Assembly (NCBI GenBank): GCA_000406005.1
Contig: ASZN01000021.1
Span: 1 to 64,000 of the forward strand
Length of the DNA: 64,000 nt
Direction: 5' to 3'
DNA from: Candidatus Poribacteria bacterium WGA-3G
GTDB taxonomy: Bacteria > Poribacteria > WGA-4E > WGA-3G
Made by a program: the position numbers and the translations under genes. Of the stretch, positions 33,820 through 43,058 are shown one piece after another. Within the stretch, counting starts at the first letter, position 1, and each line of letters opens with the position of its first letter. Below the pieces are notes generated by a model that saw only the letters and a list, made by a program, of their open reading frames with translations, made no database searches and had not been told where the DNA came from.

Positions 33820-34936
33820 ACAGCGCGCCCGTTTAGGGGACGTACGGCGCATCGTCGTAAAGGTCGGCAGCAGCACCATCACAACGGACGGCGTGCTCAA
33901 CGAAGCCGCTCTGGATGGACTTGTCCACGATTTAGCACTCGTCAAACAGGACGGTGTCGAGGTCATCCTTGTCACGTCAGGCGCCATCGCCGCCGGGTGG
34001 CCACAACTCGGTCTCAGGCAGCGTCCAAATACGCTACCACGCCTACAAGCCGCCGCCGCCACTGGGCAAATTCTATTAATGACAGCCTATCGAGAACGGT
34101 TCTCAAATTATGGACAAAACGTCGCACTCATGCTCCTCACACGCGACGATTTCTCGAACCGCAAACGTTATACCCGTATGAACGACACCCTCCGAGCACT
34201 CCTGAATCTCGGCGTGATACCGATTATCAATGAAAACGACACCGTCGCCATTGAGGAAATCAAGGTCGGCGATAACGATACCCTCTCCGCTTACGTAACG
34301 AATCTCGCACAAGCAGAACTCCTCGTTATCCTCTCCGATCAACCAGGTTTCTTCACCGCCGACCCAAGGTACACCCCGAATTCAGAACTCATCCACACCG
34401 TGAACACCATCTCAGAGGAAATCTGGCAAGCCGCTGGTGAAGCAGGTACAACCAGTGGCACCGGCGGAATGGTGACCAAACTCAAAGCCGCTGACATCGT
34501 CACCGGATCCGGAGAAATGATGGTCTTAGCAGACGGACAGGAACCGCTCGTCGTCACAAGACTCCTCAAGGGTGAGTTACTCGGAACCCTCTTCCTACCA
34601 CATGAACGGATCTCCGGACGAAAACGCTGGATCGCCTATTCACGTCCACCGAAAGGCAGACTCATCTTAGACGACGGCGCACGCAATGCACTCATACAAG
34701 GCGGTAAAAGCCTACTGCCCGCCGGCATCCGACGCGTTGAAGGCAATTTCGACTACAGCGATACCGTCTCGTGTCTTACAGAAAACGGTGTGGAGTTTGC
34801 ACGCGGCTTGGCAAACTATAATGCCGTAGAAACCGCCAAGCTCGCCGGGAAACAGACGACAGACATCGAAAAAATCCTCGGCTACCGCGACTACGACGAA
34901 ATCATACATCGCGATAATCTCGTCCTACTCGACTAA
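33773..34936 (+). CDS. proB: Glutamate 5-kinase with PUA domain
   Basis: 387 residues from ATG 33773. First step of proline synthesis. The amino-acid kinase domain has RRIVVKVGSSTIT and VTSGAIAAGWPQLGL; substrate/ATP motifs include INENDTVA and VILSDQPGF, and GTGGMVTKLKAA; a PUA domain is visible (about 290-387). Start uncertain because ribosome site AGGAG lies 16 nt upstream of 33773 and an ATG at 33731 is open in frame, inside obg. proA is downstream (36156), separated by two small genes. Confidence 0.92.
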   Translation: MNSSSPIVQNRCNPVEQRARLGDVRRIVVKVGSSTITTDGVLNEAALDGLVHDLALVKQDGVEVILVTSGAIAAGWPQLGLRQRPNTLPRLQAAAATGQILLMTAYRERFSNYGQNVALMLLTRDDFSNRKRYTRMNDTLRALLNLGVIPIINENDTVAIEEIKVGDNDTLSAYVTNLAQAELLVILSDQPGFFTADPRYTPNSELIHTVNTISEEIWQAAGEAGTTSGTGGMVTKLKAADIVTGSGEMMVLADGQEPLVVTRLLKGELLGTLFLPHERISGRKRWIAYSRPPKGRLILDDGARNALIQGGKSLLPAGIRRVEGNFDYSDTVSCLTENGVEFARGLANYNAVETAKLAGKQTTDIEKILGYRDYDEIIHRDNLVLLD

Positions 34937-34950
34937 TCTGTTGCCACGAC

Positions 34951-35136
34951 TCATTTGGAATCAGTGGTTTGTTGAGCTTTATCAACGAGAAGCGATTCTA
35001 TCTTAGCAAGCCTCGCGTTTATTTCTTCAAGCGTTGGGTTCGAATCTTTTACTTTTTCTTCCAAAGTTTTTCTAATATCTCTCAGTTCATCAAGAATTAT
35101 CTGTTCTATGCTCGTTAGTGTTTTGATGTCTACCAT
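34951..35136 (-). CDS. Small coiled-coil hypothetical protein
   Basis: 61 residues, rich in Glu, Lys and Leu, with a heptad-like pattern through most of the length (IEQIILDELRDIRKTLEEK). Excellent SD GGAGGTACGG before ATG 35136. It lies opposite the proB strand, close to proB's stop, and has no known family. Could be an antitoxin-like or scaffold protein; no partner is adjacent. Confidence 0.6.
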   Translation of the reverse strand: MVDIKTLTSIEQIILDELRDIRKTLEEKVKDSNPTLEEINARLAKIESLLVDKAQQTTDSK

Positions 35137-35239
35137 CCGTACCTCCGTGGTGTTGACCAGCGGCGAATTGATAAATTCCGCTTAAATATTTATCTTGCAT
35201 TCTATCATACTTGACCTAAAAATGTCAAAATATTCGCTC

Positions 35240-35268
35240 TTGAAATTTTCCAAACGACACGTTATAAT
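35240..35268 (+). promoter_or_regulatory. Sigma-70 promoter of the MNT-HEPN gene
   Basis: TTGAAA (35240-35245), 17-nt spacer, TATAAT (35263-35268), 60 nt before the ATG at 35329. Confidence 0.72.
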
Positions 35269-35328
35269 ACTCTTGCTATTCTTATACTTCAATTTTTGAG
35301 GAAAGGTGGAAAACAGGAAGGGAAACGC

Positions 35329-36093
35329 ATGGTTAGCCGAGAAACTATTCAAGCCGTTGTTGACGATATCGTGCGCGAGTTCACACCGCTACAAGTGATT
35401 CTCTTCGGCTCCTATGCCTACGGCACACCGACAGAGGACTCGGATGTGGACCTGCTCGTCGTCATGGATATTCCGAAATCAGAGTTTCGCAATAAAGCTA
35501 TAGAGATCCGGCAACGTATCCCGTACCCGTTCGGCATGGATCTCTTAGTCCGCTCTCCGGAAGAGATCGCGTATCGTGTCGCCTACAACGATTGGTTTCT
35601 CCGCGAGATTACTGAAAAAGGAGAACTCCTTCACGGATATGACACACATTGCAAAATAGAAAATACACAAAACACACCCAACATCTTCAAAAAGGAGAAG
35701 GTCCTGATGAACCCGCTAACACTGGAGTGGGTGGAAAAGGCTGAAGAAGATTATAATTTAGCACAGTTGGCGCAGCAATCGTCCCGTCCATTTCACAATT
35801 CTATCTGTTTCCATGCGCAACAGTGCATCGAAAAATATCTAAAAGCGTGGCTTCAAGAGGCGAGCATTCCGGTACCAAGAACACACAATCTTGAGGAATT
35901 ACTGATGTTGATTGTGCCGAGGCTGCCTGATTGGAATCAGTGGTATCCTGATTTTAAGACAATCACTATGTATGCAGTGGATTCTCGCTACCCAGGCGAT
36001 CCAGCGACTGCTGAGAATACAGAACATGCTATGCGTGTATGCGACGCGGTGCGTCAAGCCATCCGTTCCTCATTAAAACTTCCAATTATCTGA
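35329..36093 (+). CDS. Fused MNT nucleotidyltransferase and HEPN-domain protein
   Basis: 254 residues. N-terminal nucleotidyltransferase (about 1-110) with the GSYAYGTPTEDSDVDLLV motif, which sets the GSx-DxD site. C-terminal HEPN domain (from about residue 127, MNPLTLEWVEKAEEDYN) with FHAQQCIEKYLKAWLQ and SRYPG. Normally these are two genes (MntA-HepT toxin-antitoxin). Here one ORF links them by a short segment, CKIENTQNTPNIFKKEKVL. A perfect ribosome site AAAGGAG sits 9 nt before the HEPN start ATG 35707, so HEPN could also be made alone. Start 35329 is supported by GGAAGGG. Confidence 0.85.
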   Translation: MVSRETIQAVVDDIVREFTPLQVILFGSYAYGTPTEDSDVDLLVVMDIPKSEFRNKAIEIRQRIPYPFGMDLLVRSPEEIAYRVAYNDWFLREITEKGELLHGYDTHCKIENTQNTPNIFKKEKVLMNPLTLEWVEKAEEDYNLAQLAQQSSRPFHNSICFHAQQCIEKYLKAWLQEASIPVPRTHNLEELLMLIVPRLPDWNQWYPDFKTITMYAVDSRYPGDPATAENTEHAMRVCDAVRQAIRSSLKLPII

Positions 36094-36155
36094 GTCGGTT
36101 ATGTCAAACTTGACAATTTCTATGAACCATTGATCACGTTCACCAAAGGAACACT

Positions 36156-37418
36156 ATGAACCAAAACATCCAAGAAATGATCCAATCACAAGCGAAAAAA
36201 GCAAAATCGGCGATGCGCGTTTTATCGCGGAGCTCCGCAGATGTCCGAAATAATGCGCTCTTAGCGATGGCTGAAAGCCTGCAGGACTCCAAAGATAAAA
36301 TCCAAGCCGCCAATCGTATTGACCTCGATAACGGCGAAAAAACCGGACTCGCTGCACCCCTCATGCAACGTCTCCTCTTAGACAATAAAAAGATTGAACG
36401 TATGGTCGACAACCTCCGACAAGTCGCCGCCCTCCCAGACCCCATCGGTGCCGTCATCAGTATGGGAGAACGTCCGAACGGACTCAAAATCGGCACTGTC
36501 CGTGTACCTATCGGTGTCGTCGCCGTGGTATACGAGTCACGTCCAGATGTGACCGTCGAAGTCTCGGCACTCTGCATCAAATCCGGGAACGGCGTTATCC
36601 TGCGTGGCGGTTCCGAGGCAATACACTCCAACGCAACACTCGCTCGGATACTCAGCGATACCGCCGCCGCAGAAGGTGTCCCAAACGCAATCCAATTCGT
36701 TGACACCACCGACCGCCAAGCAGTCTACGAACTCATCCGTCTGCCAGACTATGTTGACCTCGTGATCCCTCGCGGTAGCAACGAATTCGTACAATTCCTG
36801 ATGAAGGAATCCGATGTTCCCGTACTCGGACACGCCGACGGTATCTGCCACATCTACGTCGATAAAGCCGCCGACCTCGAAATGGCAAACAATATCTGCA
36901 TCAACGCGAAGATCGGATACAAAGTCGCCGTCTGCAACGCATTGGAAACACTTCTTGTCCACGCCGATACTGCCGAAAAATTCCTCCCCGCTTTTTGTGA
37001 GACGCTACAAGATGCCGAGGTTGAAATCCGTGGATGCGAACAGACACAGCAACTCTATCCAGCTGCCAAACCCGCAACCGAAGAAGATTGGCGCACAGAA
37101 TACCTCGACTATATTCTCTCTATCCGCATAGTGGACGACATCGAAACAGCGATTGATCACATAGAAACTTACGGCTCACACCATTCCGACGCGATTATCA
37201 CCGAGAGCTACAGCACAGCGCAACGCTTCCTCAAAGAGGTCGATTCCGCTGCAGTCTACGTCAACGCCAGCACCGTCTTCACCGACGGCTATGAATTCGG
37301 TCTCGGTGCCGAAGTCGGTATCAGCACACAGAAACTCCACTCCCGCGGTCCGATGGGACTCGAAGGTTTGACAACCTACAAATACATCGTCTACGGAAAC
37401 GGTCAAGTCCGCGAATAG
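36156..37418 (+). CDS. proA: Gamma-glutamyl phosphate reductase
   Basis: 420 residues, second step of proline synthesis. ALDH-fold protein with PIGVVAVVYESRPDVTVE, KSGNGVILRGGSEAIHSN, and the catalytic Cys in AVCNALETLLVHA near residue 265; C-terminal EFGLGAEVGISTQKLHSRGP. SD AAAGGAAC precedes ATG 36156. It pairs with proB at 33773; two genes intervene. Confidence 0.95.
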   Translation: MNQNIQEMIQSQAKKAKSAMRVLSRSSADVRNNALLAMAESLQDSKDKIQAANRIDLDNGEKTGLAAPLMQRLLLDNKKIERMVDNLRQVAALPDPIGAVISMGERPNGLKIGTVRVPIGVVAVVYESRPDVTVEVSALCIKSGNGVILRGGSEAIHSNATLARILSDTAAAEGVPNAIQFVDTTDRQAVYELIRLPDYVDLVIPRGSNEFVQFLMKESDVPVLGHADGICHIYVDKAADLEMANNICINAKIGYKVAVCNALETLLVHADTAEKFLPAFCETLQDAEVEIRGCEQTQQLYPAAKPATEEDWRTEYLDYILSIRIVDDIETAIDHIETYGSHHSDAIITESYSTAQRFLKEVDSAAVYVNASTVFTDGYEFGLGAEVGISTQKLHSRGPMGLEGLTTYKYIVYGNGQVRE

Positions 37419-37463
37419 GGCACACCACGCGCTCCTAACGCAGTCCATTACCGGAGGAAAATC

Positions 37464-38081
37464 ATGGCAGCCCGTGCAGCACAAACCCATCTCACACCTG
37501 AAGAATATATTGCTTTAGAACGCAAAGCAATACCTGATGCCGACACTGCCAGAAATGAATACGTCAAAGGGAAAATAATCGCAATGTCTGGAGCGAGTCG
37601 AGAGCATAATCTCATCACTAATAACATATCTGGCGAGCTCCGCAATCTATTAAAAAGCAGCGGCTGTGAAACCTACGCGAGCGATATGCGGGTGAGTTCT
37701 CCTCTCACTTCCTCCTACTTCTACCCTGATGTCGTTGTCGTTTGTGAAGAACCTCGTTTTGAAGACGATGTTTTTGATATACTCCTTAACCCCACTATCC
37801 TTGTAGAAGTCCTCTCTGCTTCAACCGAGGCTTATGATCGCGGCGAAAAATTCGGACACTACCGACACCTCGCGTCCTTGCAGGAATACATCCTCATTTC
37901 CCAAGACAAGGTACTCGTTGAACGCTACCGCCGCCAAAAAAAACAGGATACCGCACCCGTTCCTGCAAAAGACTGGATTTTCACCGCTTTCCAAGCACTT
38001 GAGGACATTTTGCCACTCACCGCCATCCAATGCGAACTCCCCTTGCAAGAAATCTACGAACGCGTCACATTTCCTGATTAG
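37464..38081 (+). CDS. Uma2-family (DUF820) endonuclease-like protein
   Basis: 205 residues. PD-(D/E)XK-like fold with ALERKAIPDADTARNEYVKG, then YFYPDVVVVCEEPRF near 90, EVLSASTEAYDRGEKFGHYR and YILISQDKVLVERYRR. Uma2 proteins are abundant in Poribacteria-like, cyanobacterial and planctomycete genomes; their substrate is uncertain. Strong SD GGAGG precedes ATG 37464. Unlikely to be part of a restriction system here because no methylase neighbours it. Confidence 0.85.
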   Translation: MAARAAQTHLTPEEYIALERKAIPDADTARNEYVKGKIIAMSGASREHNLITNNISGELRNLLKSSGCETYASDMRVSSPLTSSYFYPDVVVVCEEPRFEDDVFDILLNPTILVEVLSASTEAYDRGEKFGHYRHLASLQEYILISQDKVLVERYRRQKKQDTAPVPAKDWIFTAFQALEDILPLTAIQCELPLQEIYERVTFPD

Positions 38082-38101
38082 AGTTTTGGAGAACCATAAG
38101 G

Positions 38102-39457
38102 CTGATTACGATAAAAGAACCCTCTATCCTAAAAAATATCCTCGTTGTCACGCCGCTGAGTCTGATCGGACGTGCCGGCACATTTTTTATCTATATCGCA
38201 CTCGCCAACTGGTTCGGCGACCCAGTAGAAATGGATTTCATCTACTACTATTGGGGGATCGCCGTATTCTTGATTGATCTACTTAGTGCCGCATCGGCTT
38301 ATTCCGTCCTCGTTCCGCTATTAGCCGAAGCCCGAATGAAAAGTGAAACCGAAGCACAACGCTGCGTCCAATCCATCTTTTCCCGTTATATAACGATAAT
38401 GCCGTGGCTCTGCTGCCTCCTCGTTGCCATCTCTTATGTAATCTCTCAACGCTTCTTACCAAACACCGGACTCACACCGACCACCACTTTCGGCATCGTT
38501 TGTGGATTTCTCTGCCTCGCAATCATCACATCCATCCGTTGGATGCTCAAGGCAGTATTGGACACTTATCAAGCGTTTCGACTCCCCGTTATTTTACAAG
38601 GGCTCCGTGCTGCCGTCGTCATCGGAACAATCTACTTATGCAAACCTTCGCTAACATGGCTCAGTATACCGCTCGCACTGATCCTCGGCGAACTTTTTCA
38701 AGTAGTTGTCCTATTCCCACGATGCTGCACCATCCTAAATCTACGGGTGCAGCACCTGAAACTCAATTTACAGGAGACACCCTATACCAAACAGTTCTTC
38801 CCTCAATGTCTACTCATGATCGGTGCGGCGATTTCCGATGGGCTGAACCCCGTCGTCGATAGAGGGATGGCAAGCACATTAGGCGCGAGTTCCGTCTCAA
38901 AACTGGATTACGCACTCCGCTTGTGCGCAATCCCCGAAACGCTCACAGGTGTAACACTTCCTGTTCTACTTTCGCATTGGGCAAAGATATCATCATCTGA
39001 GCAGCAACCTGAAAACAACCGAACAACTCACGGAACACAATTCCAACGAAGCGTCTGGCAAGGGGCAGTTATACTGTTGGTGTTGATGACACCGTTCCTG
39101 ACAGGTTTCTATCTTTTCCGGGAAAACATCGTCTCAATTTTGTATGGACACGGTGAATTGTCCGAGGTAGGTCAGTTGCACATCGCTTCATTGCTGGGGA
39201 TCTATCTGCTTGGAATGCTGCCACGTCTTATGAGCAGGTTGCTCATCCGCGCGCATCTCGCACGTCAGGCACACGGCACCATCGTAACCGCAACCCTCAT
39301 CAGACTCGTCCTAAATCCGTTTCTCAATTGGGTGTTCATGTGGTATTGGGGATTAGAAGGGATCGCTTGGTCAACAGCGTTGCTGTCCTATCCAATTTTC
39401 GCGTACATCGCGATCGCGTTCTGGCGCGCGGAACAGATGGACAAAACTAAACCATAG
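38102..39457 (+). CDS. MurJ/MviN-type lipid II flippase-like membrane protein
   Basis: About 452 residues if translation starts at CTG 38102 or ATT 38105; only 408 from the first ATG (38231). The upstream codons read SLIGRAGTFFIYIALANWFG and are homologous to MurJ helix 1, so the ATG start would remove an essential helix. GGAGAA lies 8 nt before the CTG. About 12 hydrophobic helices follow. MurJ flips lipid II across the inner membrane for cell-wall synthesis; a MATE/O-antigen-type flippase is the alternative. The 3' end overlaps the convergent GDPD gene by 11 nt. Confidence 0.78.
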   Translation: MITIKEPSILKNILVVTPLSLIGRAGTFFIYIALANWFGDPVEMDFIYYYWGIAVFLIDLLSAASAYSVLVPLLAEARMKSETEAQRCVQSIFSRYITIMPWLCCLLVAISYVISQRFLPNTGLTPTTTFGIVCGFLCLAIITSIRWMLKAVLDTYQAFRLPVILQGLRAAVVIGTIYLCKPSLTWLSIPLALILGELFQVVVLFPRCCTILNLRVQHLKLNLQETPYTKQFFPQCLLMIGAAISDGLNPVVDRGMASTLGASSVSKLDYALRLCAIPETLTGVTLPVLLSHWAKISSSEQQPENNRTTHGTQFQRSVWQGAVILLVLMTPFLTGFYLFRENIVSILYGHGELSEVGQLHIASLLGIYLLGMLPRLMSRLLIRAHLARQAHGTIVTATLIRLVLNPFLNWVFMWYWGLEGIAWSTALLSYPIFAYIAIAFWRAEQMDKTKP

Positions 39458-40208
39458 CGAAACGTTCAGGGTAATTAGAGGTAATACCTTGCACACCGAA
39501 GGTCACCATTTCGCGCATCCGATCCAGGTCATCTACCGTCCAACACCACAACGCAATACCGCGCCGTCGGATCTGATACGCAAATTCGGCTGTGATTAAC
39601 TCGTGATTGACATTCAGCAGATTGCCCCCCAATTCTCCCAATCGCTGACAGAGGTCGGCGGGTGAAGCACCGTTGTTATGACTTCCAATGAGCCATCCCG
39701 TCGGGATACGCGGTTCCAAACCGCGAACATCTTGTAGAACAGAGGTATGGAAGGAGATAATAACCACCTGTTCAAGCGCGTTCATTTCTCGAACTTTTCT
39801 GACAACCGCTTCACCGATAGTGGGATCCTTAATTTCGAGCAGAGCAATCGCGTCGCCAGAGATGCATTCTAACGCCTCCGCAAGCGTCGGCACCAACTCA
39901 CGAGCGACTGTTTTAACCGTAGTAGCATCCACCTGAACCTGTTCGCCGCCAAAGTCAGGATGAAACCAACCACCAGCATCCGCCATCTTGACTGTTGCAA
40001 GCGTCTTTCCCCGAACAAGTCCACTGAGGTTTGTCGTTCTGTCCAACGTGGCATCGTGTATCGCAACGATTTCGCCATCCTTCGTCCCGTGCAGATCAAG
40101 TTCAATAGCATCCACACCGATTGCGAGTGCTTCCCTGAACGCCGAAAGCGTATTTTCTGGCGCACTCGCAGATGCGCCACGGTGCGCAATCCGAATCCAC
40201 GAACCCAT
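39447..40208 (-). CDS. Glycerophosphodiester phosphodiesterase (GDPD)
   Basis: 253 residues. TIM-barrel phosphodiesterase with the HRG..PENT catalytic region (AHRGASASAPENTLSAF) and the metal Glu-Asp ligands in ELDLHGTKDG, followed by HDATLDRTT. It releases glycerol 3-phosphate from glycerophosphodiesters. A later His-Lys segment (LLEIKDPT) is present. Start ATG 40208 is preceded by AGGAGACG; the longer open frame from 40250 is not supported. The ntrC-type gene ends 22 nt upstream. Confidence 0.88.
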   Translation of the reverse strand: MGSWIRIAHRGASASAPENTLSAFREALAIGVDAIELDLHGTKDGEIVAIHDATLDRTTNLSGLVRGKTLATVKMADAGGWFHPDFGGEQVQVDATTVKTVARELVPTLAEALECISGDAIALLEIKDPTIGEAVVRKVREMNALEQVVIISFHTSVLQDVRGLEPRIPTGWLIGSHNNGASPADLCQRLGELGGNLLNVNHELITAEFAYQIRRRGIALWCWTVDDLDRMREMVTFGVQGITSNYPERFAMV

Positions 40209-40230
40209 AATGTTTCGTCTCCTATCGTGC

Positions 40231-41664
40231 TTACGCCATTTCATCAACACCGCTGCTCTGTTTAATCTTCTTTAACAGTGTGGTCCGACTCATACCCAGC
40301 AACTCGGCAGTCTTACTGTGATTGCCCGAAAACGCATTTAAAACCAGTTCAATCAACACCTTATCCAACTGATTAACAACATCTTCGTAAAGTCCCTGTT
40401 TCCCTTCGGAGACAGCCTCCTGAATCGTGTCCCGTAAAATGGACTTAAGGGTCGCCTCAAGTTGTGAACCATCGGTAGCACTTACTGCGTGTCCACTCCT
40501 GATTTCTGGTGGTAGATCGTCTGGCAGAACCACATCCGATCGAGACAACGCCGCTGCGCTACGGACACAATTTTCCAACTCCCGAACATTCCCAGGCCAC
40601 GGATAGTCTCGCAGCAGCTGCATCGCTTCCTCGGAAATACCGCGAATCGGCTTGCCGAGTTCCTCCTGAATCAGTTGCAAGAAATGCGTAACAAGTAGTG
40701 GAATATCTTCTTGACGCTCCCGTAACGGCGGTAGATGGATCGCAATACGCTTGAAACGGTAATAGAGATCCTCACGGAACTGGCCACGTCTCACCATTTC
40801 GCCAAGTTCCTGATTCGTAGCAGCGATCAAGCGAACATCCACTTTAAGTCTACGAGTTCCGCCTAATCGTTCAATCTCTTGCGTCTGCAAAGCACGGAGC
40901 AGTTTCACTTGTAATGCCGGGGTCATGTTACTGACTTCATCAAGAAAAAGTGTGCCGCCGTTCGCCAACTCAAATCGTCCCGGTTTCCCCTCCGTTTTTG
41001 CGCCTGTGAACGCTCCCGCTTCATAGCCGAAAAGTTCACTCTCCAAAAGCTCATCAGGGAGCGCGCCACAATCAACCGGAATAAACGGTTTCTCCTTGCG
41101 TTCACTCCCGACGTGAATAGCACGCGCAACGAGATCCTTGCCGCTCCCCGTCTCACCCTCAATCAACACAGTCATCGCATTGCTCGCCATAATCCCGATG
41201 AGCTTGTAGATTTCACGCATCTGGCTGCTTTTACCGACCAACCGGTGCCCGCTCTGCACCGCCGATTCGTCCGCCGCTTCTACAGTCAAGGCGCTGCGAA
41301 CAGATTGTGTTCGGAACGCACGCTCCAACACACCCTTGACGACATCGAGATCAATCGGTTTCGGCACAAAATCAAACGCTTGCAAACGCATCGCCTCTAT
41401 TGTCGTTTCTACATCATCATAAGCCGTGATGATAACCACAATCACCCACGGATGACGCGCTTTAATCTCTTCTAACGCCTCTAAGCCACTCATCCCCGGC
41501 AAGTTCACATCAAGCAAAACGACGTCCGGCTTGTCAGCAGCGATACGGCGTAAACCTTCCTCGGCACTGTTCGCGACATCCGGCGCATACCCTTCACTTT
41601 CAAGGAATTGCTCGAAAGCCCAACAAATCTTCTCATCGTCGTCAATGACCAACACGTGTTTCAT
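40231..41664 (-). CDS. Sigma-54-dependent NtrC-family response regulator
   Basis: 477 residues. Receiver domain (about 1-120) with phospho-Asp in VVLLDVNLPGMSG and Lys in FVPKPIDLD. AAA+ domain (about 145-380) with Walker A GETGSGKDLVAR, the sigma-54 contact loop GAFTGA, and Walker B GGTLFLDEV. C-terminal HTH with SKTAELLGMSRTTLLKKIKQ. Requires a sensor kinase, not seen here. Start ATG 41664 has AGGTGGATCT upstream; the longer frame to 41709 is unlikely. Confidence 0.93.
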   Translation of the reverse strand: MKHVLVIDDDEKICWAFEQFLESEGYAPDVANSAEEGLRRIAADKPDVVLLDVNLPGMSGLEALEEIKARHPWVIVVIITAYDDVETTIEAMRLQAFDFVPKPIDLDVVKGVLERAFRTQSVRSALTVEAADESAVQSGHRLVGKSSQMREIYKLIGIMASNAMTVLIEGETGSGKDLVARAIHVGSERKEKPFIPVDCGALPDELLESELFGYEAGAFTGAKTEGKPGRFELANGGTLFLDEVSNMTPALQVKLLRALQTQEIERLGGTRRLKVDVRLIAATNQELGEMVRRGQFREDLYYRFKRIAIHLPPLRERQEDIPLLVTHFLQLIQEELGKPIRGISEEAMQLLRDYPWPGNVRELENCVRSAAALSRSDVVLPDDLPPEIRSGHAVSATDGSQLEATLKSILRDTIQEAVSEGKQGLYEDVVNQLDKVLIELVLNAFSGNHSKTAELLGMSRTTLLKKIKQSSGVDEMA

Positions 41665-41701
41665 AGATCCACCTAAGCACCCTTGACAAACTCGACAGCG
41701 T

Positions 41702-42991
41702 CTACGCATCCTTCTCAGTGCGTTTCCCGCCCTCTATTGACAACAGAAATTTCTCGCCATCATCACTTATTTCAGGGGAACTGCTCTCTTCTGATTTCTC
41801 TTCTAACTTCCGCTTGAGAACCGGATAGGCATCCACGACCGGTATCTCTTCAAGATCTGTCAAGGTCGGTCTGCGTTCCTCTGCTCTCGCAATCGCTTCA
41901 GCGAGCCGTTCTTTTTTTCTTTTAACTCGTGCAACATCCCGCGCCTTGAAGTCCGGTAACACCTTTTCCGCAAACAGTTCTAACGATTCGATTATATCTT
42001 CATGGCGGTTCGCACCAGCCTGTTGAATGAAAACGACCTGATCCACGCCAGCCTCTTCCATCACCTCCAAGTGCTCACGCACCTGATCCGGCGTTCCGAT
42101 ACCCGCTCTACCTTCAGTCGGCTCCTGTGTCGTCTCTCTATACAGCTGCCAAATATCCGTCTGTCCGGGTATCTGTGAACCGCCGTGATAGTAATGTGCC
42201 AACGCAAACCGGAAGAAACGGAATCCGTCTAATCCACGCGCGACAGCAGTCGCCTCATCGTTGTGGCAGGAGAACCCAGATACCATAGCGATGTTAGGGT
42301 TAACTCGCTGCGTCAGCGGTTCGCATTCCCTCTCAAAAATCTCGTAATACTCTTCCACCCAAAATTTGGCTTCATTGGCATCAATAAAAGCAAAAGTTAG
42401 CGCACCGAGTCCATATCTCGCCGCAAAACGAAGGCTATCACGACTCGAACAAGCCACCCACGGCGGCGGATGCGGTGTCTGCAACGGTTTCGGTACAACA
42501 TTACGCGGTGGCATCGAAAAGTACTGACCATCGTACCCAGTATACGGCGACTGCGTCATCATTTTTGCCGTTTCACGCGTACATTCCGCCCACATCTCGC
42601 GTTTATGCTTCGGATCAACGTTGAATCCACCGAGTTCTATATGCGAAGCAGACTCTCCCGTCCCCCACTCTACGCGCCCGTTCGATACGAGGTCAAGCGT
42701 CGCGATCCGCTCAGCAACACGTGCAGGATGGTTGTACGCTGGCGGCATCAATACGATCCCGTGTCCGAGCCGAATCTGCGTCGTCCGCTGACTACACGCC
42801 GCAAGAAATACCTCCGGCGCAGAAGAGTGCGAATACTCTTCAAGGAAATGGTGCTCAACCTCCCAAATATAATCGAAACCAAGTTTATCAGCGAGTTCTA
42901 CCTGCGCCAACGCATCTTGGAATAACTTATGCTCCTCACCCTCAGCCCACGGACGTGGAATCTGATGCTCATAAAATAGTCCAAATTTCAT
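41702..42991 (-). CDS. Luciferase-like (LLM) flavin-dependent monooxygenase
   Basis: 429 residues. Luciferase-like TIM barrel with GLFYEHQIPRPWAEGEEHK at the N-terminus, the EVEHHF segment, LGHGIVLMP, and RVEWGTGES loops typical of bacterial luciferase alkane/FMN monooxygenases. C-terminal extension (about 350-429) is charged and low in hydrophobics, longer than in typical members. Reaction likely FMNH2- or F420-linked oxidation; substrate unknown. It lies upstream of the sigma-54 activator with a 37-nt gap, possibly same operon. Confidence 0.82.
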   Translation of the reverse strand: MKFGLFYEHQIPRPWAEGEEHKLFQDALAQVELADKLGFDYIWEVEHHFLEEYSHSSAPEVFLAACSQRTTQIRLGHGIVLMPPAYNHPARVAERIATLDLVSNGRVEWGTGESASHIELGGFNVDPKHKREMWAECTRETAKMMTQSPYTGYDGQYFSMPPRNVVPKPLQTPHPPPWVACSSRDSLRFAARYGLGALTFAFIDANEAKFWVEEYYEIFERECEPLTQRVNPNIAMVSGFSCHNDEATAVARGLDGFRFFRFALAHYYHGGSQIPGQTDIWQLYRETTQEPTEGRAGIGTPDQVREHLEVMEEAGVDQVVFIQQAGANRHEDIIESLELFAEKVLPDFKARDVARVKRKKERLAEAIARAEERRPTLTDLEEIPVVDAYPVLKRKLEEKSEESSSPEISDDGEKFLLSIEGGKRTEKDA

Positions 42992-43058
42992 TTTTTAATG
43001 ATACCTTGCGGTTAAATAACGCGGATTTGAAATCTAACGTCCGTTTCTCGAATCCGCT

